Shown: one piece after another, positions 1 to 5,785 of the stretch | Position numbering within the stretch: position 1 is the stretch's first letter | Layout of the letters: each line of letters opens with the position of its first letter | Assembly (NCBI GenBank): GCA_048421225.1 | Contig: DBFNRV010000022.1 | Coordinates: forward strand, 1 to 8,331 | Reading direction: 5' to 3' | DNA length: 8,331 nt | Source of the DNA: UMGS946 sp048421225 | Lineage (GTDB): Bacteria > Bacillota > Clostridia > Christensenellales > CAG-138 | Program-made: the position numbers and the translations under genes | Notes under the pieces: model-generated | What the model saw: only the letters and a program-made list of their open reading frames with translations | Told to the model about the DNA's origin: nothing | The model's database searches: none

Positions 1-530
1 TTATTTTGTATAGTCAGTCCCTTGGCATCAATTCCGCGGCCGGTACGCCCCGTTACATTTATAGAACTGTTTTCACTTAACTTTAAACTGCCTGTGACGC
101 TAATCCCGTTTAATCCAGCGTCAATTTTGGAGTTTTTAACCGATATAGTACCGTCTCCAATTATTCCTATACCATCATGAGAGCCTATAAGCGTAAGGCC
201 TTCCATAATCAGATGGCAATTATTATCCATGCGAATAACGCACTCTCCATCACCATATATCGTAAAACCGTTTCCGATTAGGTTCATTGTTCCCAGCGCT
301 TCGGTCAGTTTTAAAATTTCTCTTCCAATATGTACATCATCCGTTAGTATAACTGTACTGCTTCGGCCTTTTCTGAACAGGTCAATGAAATCTGCGCCTG
401 AGGATATCTTTATCCCCTCGGAATTCCCACCAATTTCAATTTTAACAGGAGTTTTTTCAATACGGGTGCAGCCAAAAAAAACTCCTACAATAAACAATAA
501 AATTGTGGCCGATACTGTACTCCGTTTCAT
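1..530 (-). CDS. Probable surface lipoprotein with beta-helix-like domain (partial, C-terminus outside window)
   Basis: An open frame runs from an ATG at 528-530 to the left edge without a stop, giving 176 codons plus two bases. AGGAG at 537-541 sits 6 nt before the ATG. The N-terminus has a short basic start (MKR), a hydrophobic stretch over residues 7-20 and Cys21 in the context VFFGC. This resembles a type II signal peptide, although Phe at the -3 position is not the preferred residue. From about residue 55 the protein is made of short turns rich in Gly, Asn, Ile and Val, such as NLIGNGFTIYGDG and GLTLIGSHDGIGIIGDG. That pattern is typical of right-handed parallel beta-helix (pectate-lyase-like) folds. 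Inference: an exported lipid-anchored protein, perhaps binding or cleaving polysaccharide. No catalytic residues can be assigned and the family is not recognised. It has its own promoter and lies beyond the terminator of the oxidoreductase operon. Confidence 0.8.
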   Translation of the reverse strand, partial: MKRSTVSATILLFIVGVFFGCTRIEKTPVKIEIGGNSEGIKISSGADFIDLFRKGRSSTVILTDDVHIGREILKLTEALGTMNLIGNGFTIYGDGECVIRMDNNCHLIMEGLTLIGSHDGIGIIGDGTISVKNSKIDAGLNGISVTGSLKLSENSSINVTGRTGRGIDAKGLTIQN

Positions 531-566
531 GTTCAGCTCCTGATCTTAACATTCTATAATAAAATA

Positions 567-575
567 ATTATAACA
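567..575 (-). promoter_or_regulatory. Extended -10 promoter for the lipoprotein gene
   Basis: On the minus strand the sequence TGTTATAAT is an exact extended -10 element (TGn-TATAAT) 37 bp upstream of the ATG at 530, in AT-rich DNA. At 17-bp spacing the -35 position reads TTCTAA (590-595), which matches the consensus poorly. An extended -10 can compensate for this. The transcript would start near 560 and have a leader of about 30 nt. The call rests on the motif and its position between a terminator and a start codon. Confidence 0.5.
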
Positions 576-640
576 TAAACTCAGTTGTCTTAGAACAATA
601 TATGGGCTAATATGATTTTATTCTTTTAAAGTTTATAACT

Positions 641-678
641 AAATAATGGCACATGCTATAGAGCGTGTGCCATTATTT
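641..678 (-). terminator. Intrinsic terminator-like inverted repeat after the oxidoreductase operon
   Basis: Two 16-base arms (641-656 and 663-678) flank the 6-base loop TATAGA and pair at 15 of 16 positions. The single mismatch is A-C on the minus transcript and G-U on the plus transcript. The GC-rich core GGCACA is flanked by AAATAAT and ATTATTT, so the minus-strand transcript ends the stem in AUUAUUUAG, a modest U-rich tail. It begins 31 bases beyond the gamma-subunit stop codon and before the next gene's promoter, as expected for the end of the operon. It could also work on the plus strand, but no convincing plus-strand gene runs into it. Confidence 0.75.
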
Positions 679-708
679 ATGCGTTTAGCTGTGTAACGAT
701 AAGATAGG

Positions 709-1245
709 TTAGCGAATCGACGCCGCACCCTTGTTAAGAGCCTCGCGGTTGAGCGGTATAAGATGCGCTTTCTTTTCCCCAAGCTTATAAAGCAATGCCT
801 GAAGAACACTCTCAAAATCGACGCACTTTGTTTTCTCAATATAAGCACCAAGCATAACCATATTGGCTACGCGAGGGTTTCCAAGCTCTTCGGCTATTTC
901 GTTGCACGGCACATAATAAACCTCTATGTCGCTGCGCTCTGGCTTTTTATCTATAATAGAACTATTTATAAAAAGCTTGCCGTCGGGTAAAACGCTGTCT
1001 TCAAACTTGTCTAAAGAAGGTCTATTCATCGCTACTACAGTTGTAGCCATCGTTACTATAGGTGAGGCTACAGGCGAATCTGATACAACTACAGAACAGT
1101 TGGCCGTACCGCCGCGCATTTCAGGTCCATATGATGGTAGCCACGACACCTCTTTGTTTTCAAGCATTCCCGCGTAGGCAAGCAGTTGACCCATTAGAAG
1201 AACACCCTGTCCGCCAAAACCAGCAAAAATGTTTTGTTCCAACAT
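709..1245 (-). CDS. korC: 2-oxoacid:ferredoxin oxidoreductase, gamma subunit
   Basis: This 178-residue protein matches the pyruvate/ketoisovalerate oxidoreductase gamma domain in length and motifs. GFGGQGV at residues 9-15 is the nucleotide/CoA-interacting glycine loop near the N-terminus, and SYGPEMRGG at 38-46 is the strongly conserved gamma-subunit signature. In the family this subunit helps bind coenzyme A and completes the alpha-beta-gamma-delta enzyme, which converts a 2-oxoacid, CoA and oxidised ferredoxin to acyl-CoA, CO2 and reduced ferredoxin in the cytoplasm. The ATG at 1243-1245 lies 4 bases after the beta-subunit stop. Its ribosome binding site AAGGAGG (1255-1261) lies in the last codons of the beta gene, which suggests translational coupling. 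It is the last gene before the inverted repeat at 641-678. The substrate (2-oxoglutarate or branched-chain 2-oxoacid) cannot be fixed from sequence alone, so the symbol is a family label. Confidence 0.93.
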   Translation of the reverse strand: MLEQNIFAGFGGQGVLLMGQLLAYAGMLENKEVSWLPSYGPEMRGGTANCSVVVSDSPVASPIVTMATTVVAMNRPSLDKFEDSVLPDGKLFINSSIIDKKPERSDIEVYYVPCNEIAEELGNPRVANMVMLGAYIEKTKCVDFESVLQALLYKLGEKKAHLIPLNREALNKGAASIR

Positions 1246-1249
1246 GGCT

Positions 1250-1981
1250 TTATACCTCCTTCTTAACGCCCAGAGGATAGTAGGGAATCATGTTTTGCTC
1301 AAGCCATTCCATAGATTCCGATGGATTCATTCCCCAGTTCGTAGGACAGTTTGACAGAACCTCTACCAGTGAAAAGCCTTTACCTTCAAGCTGCGTTTCA
1401 AATGCCTTCTTAATAGCACGCTTTGCTTTAACAATATTCGGGCTGCTGTTTACAGCTACACGTTCTATATAAGCCGAGCCCTCTATGGTAGCAAGCATTT
1501 CAGCTATTCTGATGGGGCTGCCGCAGTGCTCCTTATCCCTTCCGTAAGGGGATGTTGTAGTCTTTTGACCAACAAGGGTAGTAGGCGCCATCTGTCCCCC
1601 CGTCATACCGTAAATGGCGTTATTTATAAATATTGTTGTGATCTTTTCTCCCCTATGGGCCGCATGCACTATCTCCGCTGTGCCTATTGAGGCAAGATCG
1701 CCGTCGCCCTGATAGGTAAATACAACATTGTTGGGGTTTACACGCTTTATTCCCGTTGCAACAGCTGGAGCGCGTCCATGCGCCGCCTCCTGCGTGTCGG
1801 TATTGAAGTACCTGTATGCAAACACCGCACATCCAACCGGCACAACACCAACGGTACGCCCGCCAATATTGAGTTCATCGAGAACTTCCGCAACGAGACG
1901 ATGTACTATTCCATGTCCACAACCAGGACAATAATGAAGTACAGCGTCGGTCAGCAGAGGCGTTTTTTTAAAGTTAGCCAT
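1250..1981 (-). CDS. korB: 2-oxoacid:ferredoxin oxidoreductase, beta subunit (thiamine pyrophosphate-binding)
   Basis: This 243-residue protein has the standard features of the TPP-binding subunit. CPGCGHG is at residues 18-24, and the cofactor-binding GDGD at 92-95 is followed by the Mg/TPP segment NNAIYGMTGGQ at 120-130. Cys18, Cys21, Cys51 and Cys212 fit the four ligands of the proximal [4Fe-4S] cluster known in related oxidoreductase beta subunits; this assignment is by family analogy. The subunit carries out decarboxylation and passes electrons to the ferredoxin subunit. The ATG at 1979-1981 follows the alpha-subunit stop by only 2 bases, with AGGAGG inside the last alpha codons. It resembles both KorB and VorA-type proteins; substrate specificity is unresolved. 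Confidence 0.93.
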   Translation of the reverse strand: MANFKKTPLLTDAVLHYCPGCGHGIVHRLVAEVLDELNIGGRTVGVVPVGCAVFAYRYFNTDTQEAAHGRAPAVATGIKRVNPNNVVFTYQGDGDLASIGTAEIVHAAHRGEKITTIFINNAIYGMTGGQMAPTTLVGQKTTTSPYGRDKEHCGSPIRIAEMLATIEGSAYIERVAVNSSPNIVKAKRAIKKAFETQLEGKGFSLVEVLSNCPTNWGMNPSESMEWLEQNMIPYYPLGVKKEV

Positions 1982-1983
1982 TG

Positions 1984-3054
1984 TTACGCCCTCCTGGATT
2001 CAATAATCTTATCAAATATTTCTTCTGTGGTAGGAACTAAGCTGCCCGGCCGGCCCAAGAAATCTACGGGTTTTTCCGCATTTACGGCAAGCTTTACATC
2101 CTCAATCATCTGGCCTGCGCTTATTTCCACAACGATAGCTTTTTTCACGCTATCCTGGCATATTGCCCTGCGCACATCGGCTTCAGGGAATGGCCATATC
2201 GTGATTGGACGCACAAGTCCAACCTTTATACCATTCTTTTCAGCAAGCGCAATGGCGCTCTTGCATATACGCGCCACCGTTCCATAGGCGCAAAGAATTA
2301 TCTCAGCGCCATCCGTATTATACAGCTCGCAAAGGCATTCCTTTTCCTTTATCGTAGCGTAACGCGCCTGCAAACGGTCGTTCAATTCCTGAAGTTCTTC
2401 ATTTTCTATATACAGGGAGTTGACAACTGCACGTGGACGCCCGCTTTCAGGACTCCATCCAGTGGTCGCCCACTCCTTTTCGGGCAGTTCGCGCCTTTGT
2501 TTTCCCTCATGGAATTCAACAGGTTCCATCATCTGGCCTATTATTCCGTCAGCCAGCATCATGACAGGCGTACGGTATATGTCGGCTAGGTCAAACGCAT
2601 CCTGCATAAGGTCTATAGCCTCCTGTACCGACGACGGTGCAAGCGCTATCATATGATATTCGCCATGGCCGCCTCCCTTTGTGGTCTGGAAATAGTCGCC
2701 CTGGGAGGCCTGTATTGAACCCAAACCCGGGCCGCCGCGCATCATGTTAACGATTACGCAGGGGAGTTCCGCGCCAGCCAAGTATGATATCCCTTCCATT
2801 TTAAGACTGATTCCTGGGCTCGAGGACGACGTCATAACCCTGGCCCCCGCTCCAGAAGCGCCATAAACCATGTTTATAGCGGCAACTTCGCTTTCCGCCT
2901 GAAGAAAACACCCGCCTTCCTGAGGAAGCCTTGCAGACATGTATTCTGGTATATCATTCTGCGGTGTTATAGGATAACCGAAGAAAAAACGGCATCCAGC
3001 CTTTATCGCCGCTTCGGCAACAGCTTCGCAGCCCTTCATCAATTTCTTTGCCAT
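1984..3054 (-). CDS. vorB: 2-oxoacid:ferredoxin oxidoreductase, alpha subunit (VorB-like)
   Basis: This 356-residue protein is the usual length for a stand-alone alpha subunit. GYPITPQ (26-32) begins the pyrimidine-binding domain, followed by the conserved QAESEVAA region (52-59), TSSSSPG (75-81), RGGPGLGS (106-113) and GGGHGEY (127-133). The C-terminal half, from about residue 235, is the transketolase C-terminal-like domain. The start MAKKLMKG and the overall pattern are those of clostridial proteins usually named VorB (3-methyl-2-oxobutanoate dehydrogenase subunit). Closely similar proteins are also called KorA (2-oxoglutarate), so the substrate is an inference. The ATG at 3052-3054 has AGGAGG 9 bases upstream, and the gap to the ferredoxin gene is 14 bp. 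With beta, gamma and ferredoxin subunits alongside, the complex should supply acyl-CoA and reduced ferredoxin for anaerobic metabolism, or run in the carboxylating direction for amino-acid synthesis. Confidence 0.93.
   Translation of the reverse strand: MAKKLMKGCEAVAEAAIKAGCRFFFGYPITPQNDIPEYMSARLPQEGGCFLQAESEVAAINMVYGASGAGARVMTSSSSPGISLKMEGISYLAGAELPCVIVNMMRGGPGLGSIQASQGDYFQTTKGGGHGEYHMIALAPSSVQEAIDLMQDAFDLADIYRTPVMMLADGIIGQMMEPVEFHEGKQRRELPEKEWATTGWSPESGRPRAVVNSLYIENEELQELNDRLQARYATIKEKECLCELYNTDGAEIILCAYGTVARICKSAIALAEKNGIKVGLVRPITIWPFPEADVRRAICQDSVKKAIVVEISAGQMIEDVKLAVNAEKPVDFLGRPGSLVPTTEEIFDKIIESRRA
1987..1994 (-). promoter_or_regulatory. Ribosome binding site for the beta subunit, inside the alpha coding region
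   Basis: AGGAGG is read from the Arg-Arg codons just before the alpha-subunit stop (TAA at 1984-1986) and stands about 8 bases before the beta ATG. Ribosomes finishing alpha uncover and reuse this site, which would keep the two subunits in equal amounts. That consequence is inferred from the layout. Confidence 0.7.
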
Positions 3055-3068
3055 AATAACCTTCCTCC

Positions 3069-3284
3069 TTACCCTCTGTCGTCCTGAATCTCAATTACAG
3101 AATCAGGGCACGTACGAGCGCAGGATGCGCATGCGATACATGAATCCATATCTGTCACCTCTGCGGGATGATATCCCTTTGAGTTGAGCTTAGTCTTTGA
3201 CAACGCTACAATCTTTTTGGGACATGCTCTGACGCACAGCCCACATCCCTTGCAACGCTCCGCGTTAATGGTTAAAACGACCAT
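3069..3284 (-). CDS. korD: 2-oxoacid:ferredoxin oxidoreductase, delta subunit (two [4Fe-4S] ferredoxin)
   Basis: This 71-residue ferredoxin has two complete CxxCxxCxxxCP motifs: Cys11, 14, 17 and 21, then Cys49, 52, 55 and 59. Each should hold one [4Fe-4S] cluster that carries electrons from the TPP subunit to free ferredoxin. The ATG at 3282-3284 was chosen because GAGAGG (3293-3298) stands 8 bases before it and the protein then begins MVVLTINAERCKGCG, like its relatives. An in-frame TTG at 3309-3311 would add nine residues (reading LQIEREVSS if not initiating) but has no ribosome binding site and would swallow this one. It is the first gene of the operon, followed by alpha after 14 bp, and sits under the promoter at 3348-3376. 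Confidence 0.92.
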   Translation of the reverse strand: MVVLTINAERCKGCGLCVRACPKKIVALSKTKLNSKGYHPAEVTDMDSCIACASCARTCPDSVIEIQDDRG

Positions 3285-3313
3285 TGAGCTTACCTCTCTT
3301 TCAATTTGCAATA

Positions 3314-3330
3314 CGCCTTATGTAAAGGCG
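3314..3330 (-). other. Small hairpin in the 5' leader of the oxidoreductase operon
   Basis: CGCCTT and AAGGCG pair perfectly around a 5-base loop, about 11 bases downstream of the predicted transcription start and about 30 bases before the ferredoxin ATG. A 6-bp stem of this kind could protect the mRNA 5' end or serve as a binding site. It has no U-tract, so it is not a terminator. No known riboswitch is recognised in this short leader. Confidence 0.4.
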
Positions 3331-3347
3331 CACAAATACTCGAATAA

Positions 3348-3376
3348 ATTATAGCACCGTTACATATGTTGTTCAA
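3348..3376 (-). promoter_or_regulatory. Strong sigma-A-type promoter of the oxidoreductase operon
   Basis: On the minus strand TTGAAC (3371-3376) is followed after exactly 17 bp by TATAAT (3348-3353), preceded by TGC, which makes an extended -10. This is a near-consensus housekeeping promoter. Transcription should start near 3341, giving a leader of about 57 nt to the ferredoxin ATG. It lies in the 140-bp gap between the ATPase gene and the ferredoxin gene, and it shows that the four-gene set can be expressed separately from the upstream genes. Confidence 0.8.
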
Positions 3377-3380
3377 ATAA

Positions 3381-3418
3381 TATATAGCGTTTTTTACCGA
3401 TTTATATGCGTTTTTTTT
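3381..3418 (-). repeat. Two A-tract direct repeats, 21 bp apart, upstream of the operon promoter
   Basis: Read on the minus strand, AAAAAACGC occurs at 3408-3416 and again at 3387-3395, each followed by an AT-rich run (ATATA or TATATA). The 21-bp period equals two turns of DNA, so both copies face the same side of the helix. The nearer copy begins 11 bp upstream of the -35 element. The arrangement fits an UP-element or intrinsically bent DNA, or a tandem operator for a regulator. Which of these applies is not decided by the sequence. Confidence 0.5.
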
Positions 3419-3424
3419 ATATTC

Positions 3425-4135
3425 TCATATGCCCTTTTCGGTAAATCTGTCCCAATCCCTGTGCATATACCGTGAAAGCGGAAGCAGTTCGCCTATATAA
3501 TCCTTGGACAGTCCAACTTTAGCTGCCAGGTTGGAGAATTCTGTAACTATATTGGGCATTCCTGCGGTAAATTTGACCGGAACCCCTGTTTCAACAGAAA
3601 TTGATCTTACCATATCATAACCTTCCTCCAGTATCTCGGCCGTGGTTACGTTTGACAGGTTTGAGTTATTTATCAATCCGGTTATTTTTAATCTGCTACG
3701 TATAGCTATCTTGTTCATCATATCCAAATTTGCCTGCAAGTCAGCCGAAAACGGCCTCCTTGAGTTTATTACATAAAGCACTTCCAAGTGATCAAGGGAG
3801 TCAAAGTTGTTTTTGTACTGTCCCAAAGCTACCGCGCCAGCCGGATCGCCGCCAACGTCAAAGATTACGGTTTGATGATCGTCAATAAATACCGAGTAAA
3901 TATCAGGCGGGAGAGACGGAACCTCGACGCCGGTCATGGCAAAAACGGGAGAATGCAGCGTTATATTGTGCTCCGACAATAAATGCTTCCTCTCTGTGCT
4001 GCGAAAATACGGATTGATTATGTCAAGGTCAACAAGCGCCGTCCGTCCCGATTTTGACGCGTTTAACGACATATTTATGGCTATCTCGGTCTTTCCAGAA
4101 CCAAAATTACCTATTAACACATATGTGTACTTCAT
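3425..4135 (-). CDS. P-loop ATP-binding protein of unknown role
   Basis: This 236-residue protein has GNFGSGKT (residues 9-16), a Walker A loop, then VDLDIINPYFRS (35-46) and IFDVGGDPAG (91-100), which matches a Walker B/switch region, and INNSNL (155-160) in the place where related GTPase/MinD-like proteins have a base-contacting Asn. It belongs to the broad SIMIBI/CobQ-MinD-like class. However, the second P-loop position is Asn rather than the signature Lys of ParA/MinD, so ParA-type behaviour should not be assumed. No membrane segment or metal-binding Cys cluster is seen. The ATG at 4133-4135 has GGAGG 4 bases upstream, which is slightly short spacing. It follows the FAD dehydrogenase by 25 bp and precedes the oxidoreductase operon. 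A role as an accessory or maturation factor for the oxidoreductase is possible but is only a guess from position. Confidence 0.85.
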   Translation of the reverse strand: MKYTYVLIGNFGSGKTEIAINMSLNASKSGRTALVDLDIINPYFRSTERKHLLSEHNITLHSPVFAMTGVEVPSLPPDIYSVFIDDHQTVIFDVGGDPAGAVALGQYKNNFDSLDHLEVLYVINSRRPFSADLQANLDMMNKIAIRSRLKITGLINNSNLSNVTTAEILEEGYDMVRSISVETGVPVKFTAGMPNIVTEFSNLAAKVGLSKDYIGELLPLSRYMHRDWDRFTEKGI

Positions 4136-4160
4136 TTTTCCTCCAAATAGTTGTATAACA

Positions 4161-5768
4161 TCAAATTACGGGTCTATATATTTTTATTAAGCTTTCCGCC
4201 GCCTTAATCCCGTCTACAGCAGCGCTAACTATGCCGCCCGCGTATCCCGCGCCCTCGCCAACGGGATATAATCCTTCCATGCGCGTAGCCTCCCCATATT
4301 CATTTCTAAGAATTCTCAAAGGGGAACTGGTCCTCGTCTCAACCGCGGTTAATACTGCGTCAGGCATATCAAAGCCCTTCATCATTCGCGAAAATGAATC
4401 TATTCCCTCCTTAATTCCGGTAGAAATAAAATCCGGAAGACATTTAGATATATCCGTTATTTTAACACCCGGCCGGTAGGTTGGCTTAACGCTACCAAAT
4501 CCGGCTGGCGTGGTTCCATGCATAAACTCAGTCAGCCGCTCGACTGGGGCGGTAAAATCGAACCCGCCCAGCGCAAAGGCCCGCCTTTCCAAATCCTCCT
4601 GAAAGCGCACGCCCTCCATGGCGTCAAAGCCGAAATCACTTGGATTAACTGAAACTACAATCGCCGAGTTAGCGTTGACGCCGTCCCTCGCGTGATAACT
4701 CATGCCATTAGTAACCACCTGACCTATTGAGGAGGATGATCCGATTACCACGCCGCCTGGACACATGCAAAAGGTATATACTCCTCGATTTTTCGATTTT
4801 CCAGCCATTCTATACTCAGCCGCTCCAAGCCTTGGGTGTCCCAAGTAGCGCCCGTACTGGGTTTTATCAACGTATTGCTGCGGGTGTTCTATACGAACTC
4901 CGGCCGCAAACGGTTTTGGGATAAGCTCCATATTCATCTCATAAAGCATATTATAGGTGTCACGCGCTCCCTGGCCAACAGCAAGTATACACGCGGCGCA
5001 TCGGATTTTTTCAATGACGCCATTGCGCTGGACATATACCCCGCATATCCGGCCGCCGCTTTGTGATATACCGGTCAGCTTTGTGTTAAACCGGACTTCA
5101 CCGCCCTGCCGAATTATTTCTGTTCTTAACCTTTTAACCACATTCCTCAAAACATCGGTTCCAACATGAGGCTTGGCCTGTACCAGTATTTCCTCCGGCG
5201 CTCCTGATCTAACCAGGGTTTCCAATACATCCATTGAACGTGGATCCTTTATACGCGTAGTCAGCTTTCCATCGGAAAACGCTCCAGCGCCGCCCTCTCC
5301 GAACATAACATTGCTTTCCTCGGATAAGGCCCCAGTACTAAAAAACTTTTCAACATCCTCCGAGCGGTAATCTATATCCTTCCCCCTTTCTATTACTATG
5401 GGTTTATATCCGTACTCTGCCAGGGTGTAAGCAGCAAACATGCCCGCGGGTCCGAAACCTACAATTACTATTGGAGCATCCAGATTTTTAGGCCCAGTTA
5501 TTAATTGCTCCTTTTTGATGTCATAAGCCGGTAATACATTTGGCTGTTTCTTTTTTATTACCCATGCTTCATCACCGTCATTTAAATCAATCAACAGTGA
5601 ATATGAAAGCCTTACATCATTTTTCTTTCTTGCATCAAGCGCTAACCTTACTACCCTTATATTATTGATTGCCTCAATATTTAGCGAAAGCGTCTTAGCC
5701 GCAGCAATATATAGTGCTTTTTCATCAGCGTCCAGCGGAAGCTTTAAATCTGTTATAAGCAGCGCCAA
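4161..5768 (-). CDS. FAD-dependent dehydrogenase, COG2509-like (uncharacterised)
   Basis: This 535-residue protein has an N-terminal domain (about 1-95) with the family-style start ITDLKLPLDADEKALYIAAA. A Rossmann FAD-binding fold follows, with VGFGPAGMFAA at 103-113 and the ribose-binding acid in VIERG (Glu127). The segment FGEGGAGAFSDGKLTTR (146-162) and the C-terminal FAD-contacting PVGEGAGYAGGI (502-513) are hallmarks of this group of NAD(P)/FAD-dependent oxidoreductases. The substrate is unknown. The start is TTG at 5766-5768: AAGGAG stands 8 bases before it, and no upstream in-frame start falls behind that site. It lies 17 bp after cdaR and 25 bp before the ATPase gene, so it is almost certainly cotranscribed with both. 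The stop TGA overlaps an ATG that opens a 9-codon frame ending across the ATPase start (ATGA), which may help couple translation. Confidence 0.9.
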   Translation of the reverse strand: MALLITDLKLPLDADEKALYIAAAKTLSLNIEAINNIRVVRLALDARKKNDVRLSYSLLIDLNDGDEAWVIKKKQPNVLPAYDIKKEQLITGPKNLDAPIVIVGFGPAGMFAAYTLAEYGYKPIVIERGKDIDYRSEDVEKFFSTGALSEESNVMFGEGGAGAFSDGKLTTRIKDPRSMDVLETLVRSGAPEEILVQAKPHVGTDVLRNVVKRLRTEIIRQGGEVRFNTKLTGISQSGGRICGVYVQRNGVIEKIRCAACILAVGQGARDTYNMLYEMNMELIPKPFAAGVRIEHPQQYVDKTQYGRYLGHPRLGAAEYRMAGKSKNRGVYTFCMCPGGVVIGSSSSIGQVVTNGMSYHARDGVNANSAIVVSVNPSDFGFDAMEGVRFQEDLERRAFALGGFDFTAPVERLTEFMHGTTPAGFGSVKPTYRPGVKITDISKCLPDFISTGIKEGIDSFSRMMKGFDMPDAVLTAVETRTSSPLRILRNEYGEATRMEGLYPVGEGAGYAGGIVSAAVDGIKAAESLIKIYRPVI

Positions 5769-5776
5769 TACAAATA

Positions 5777-5783
5777 CTCCTTC
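5777..5783 (-). promoter_or_regulatory. Ribosome binding site that fixes a TTG start for the FAD dehydrogenase
   Basis: GAAGGAG lies in the 17-bp gap after the cdaR stop, 8 bases before TTG at 5766-5768. No ATG or GTG in frame falls at a suitable distance: the next upstream codons are GTA and TTT. The TTG is therefore the best start, and the residue pattern just after it agrees with the family. Confidence 0.75.
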
Positions 5784-5785
5784 TT

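Noticed and set aside
229..543. Plus-strand open frame of 104 codons
   Set aside because: It lies opposite the lipoprotein gene, which has a signal peptide, ribosome binding site and promoter. The plus frame has no family resemblance and no ribosome binding site.
1778..2287. Plus-strand open frame of 169 codons
   Set aside because: It spans parts of two well-supported minus-strand oxidoreductase genes and shows no recognisable domain, so it is a shadow frame.
3285..3311. A longer ferredoxin start at TTG (3309-3311)
   Set aside because: It has no ribosome binding site of its own, would place the real one inside the coding region, and adds nine residues ahead of the usual ferredoxin start.
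3312..3424. A terminator after the ATPase gene
   Set aside because: No GC-rich hairpin with a U-tract is present on the minus strand. The T-runs seen are on the plus strand and belong to the A-tract repeats, so some read-through into the oxidoreductase operon is possible.
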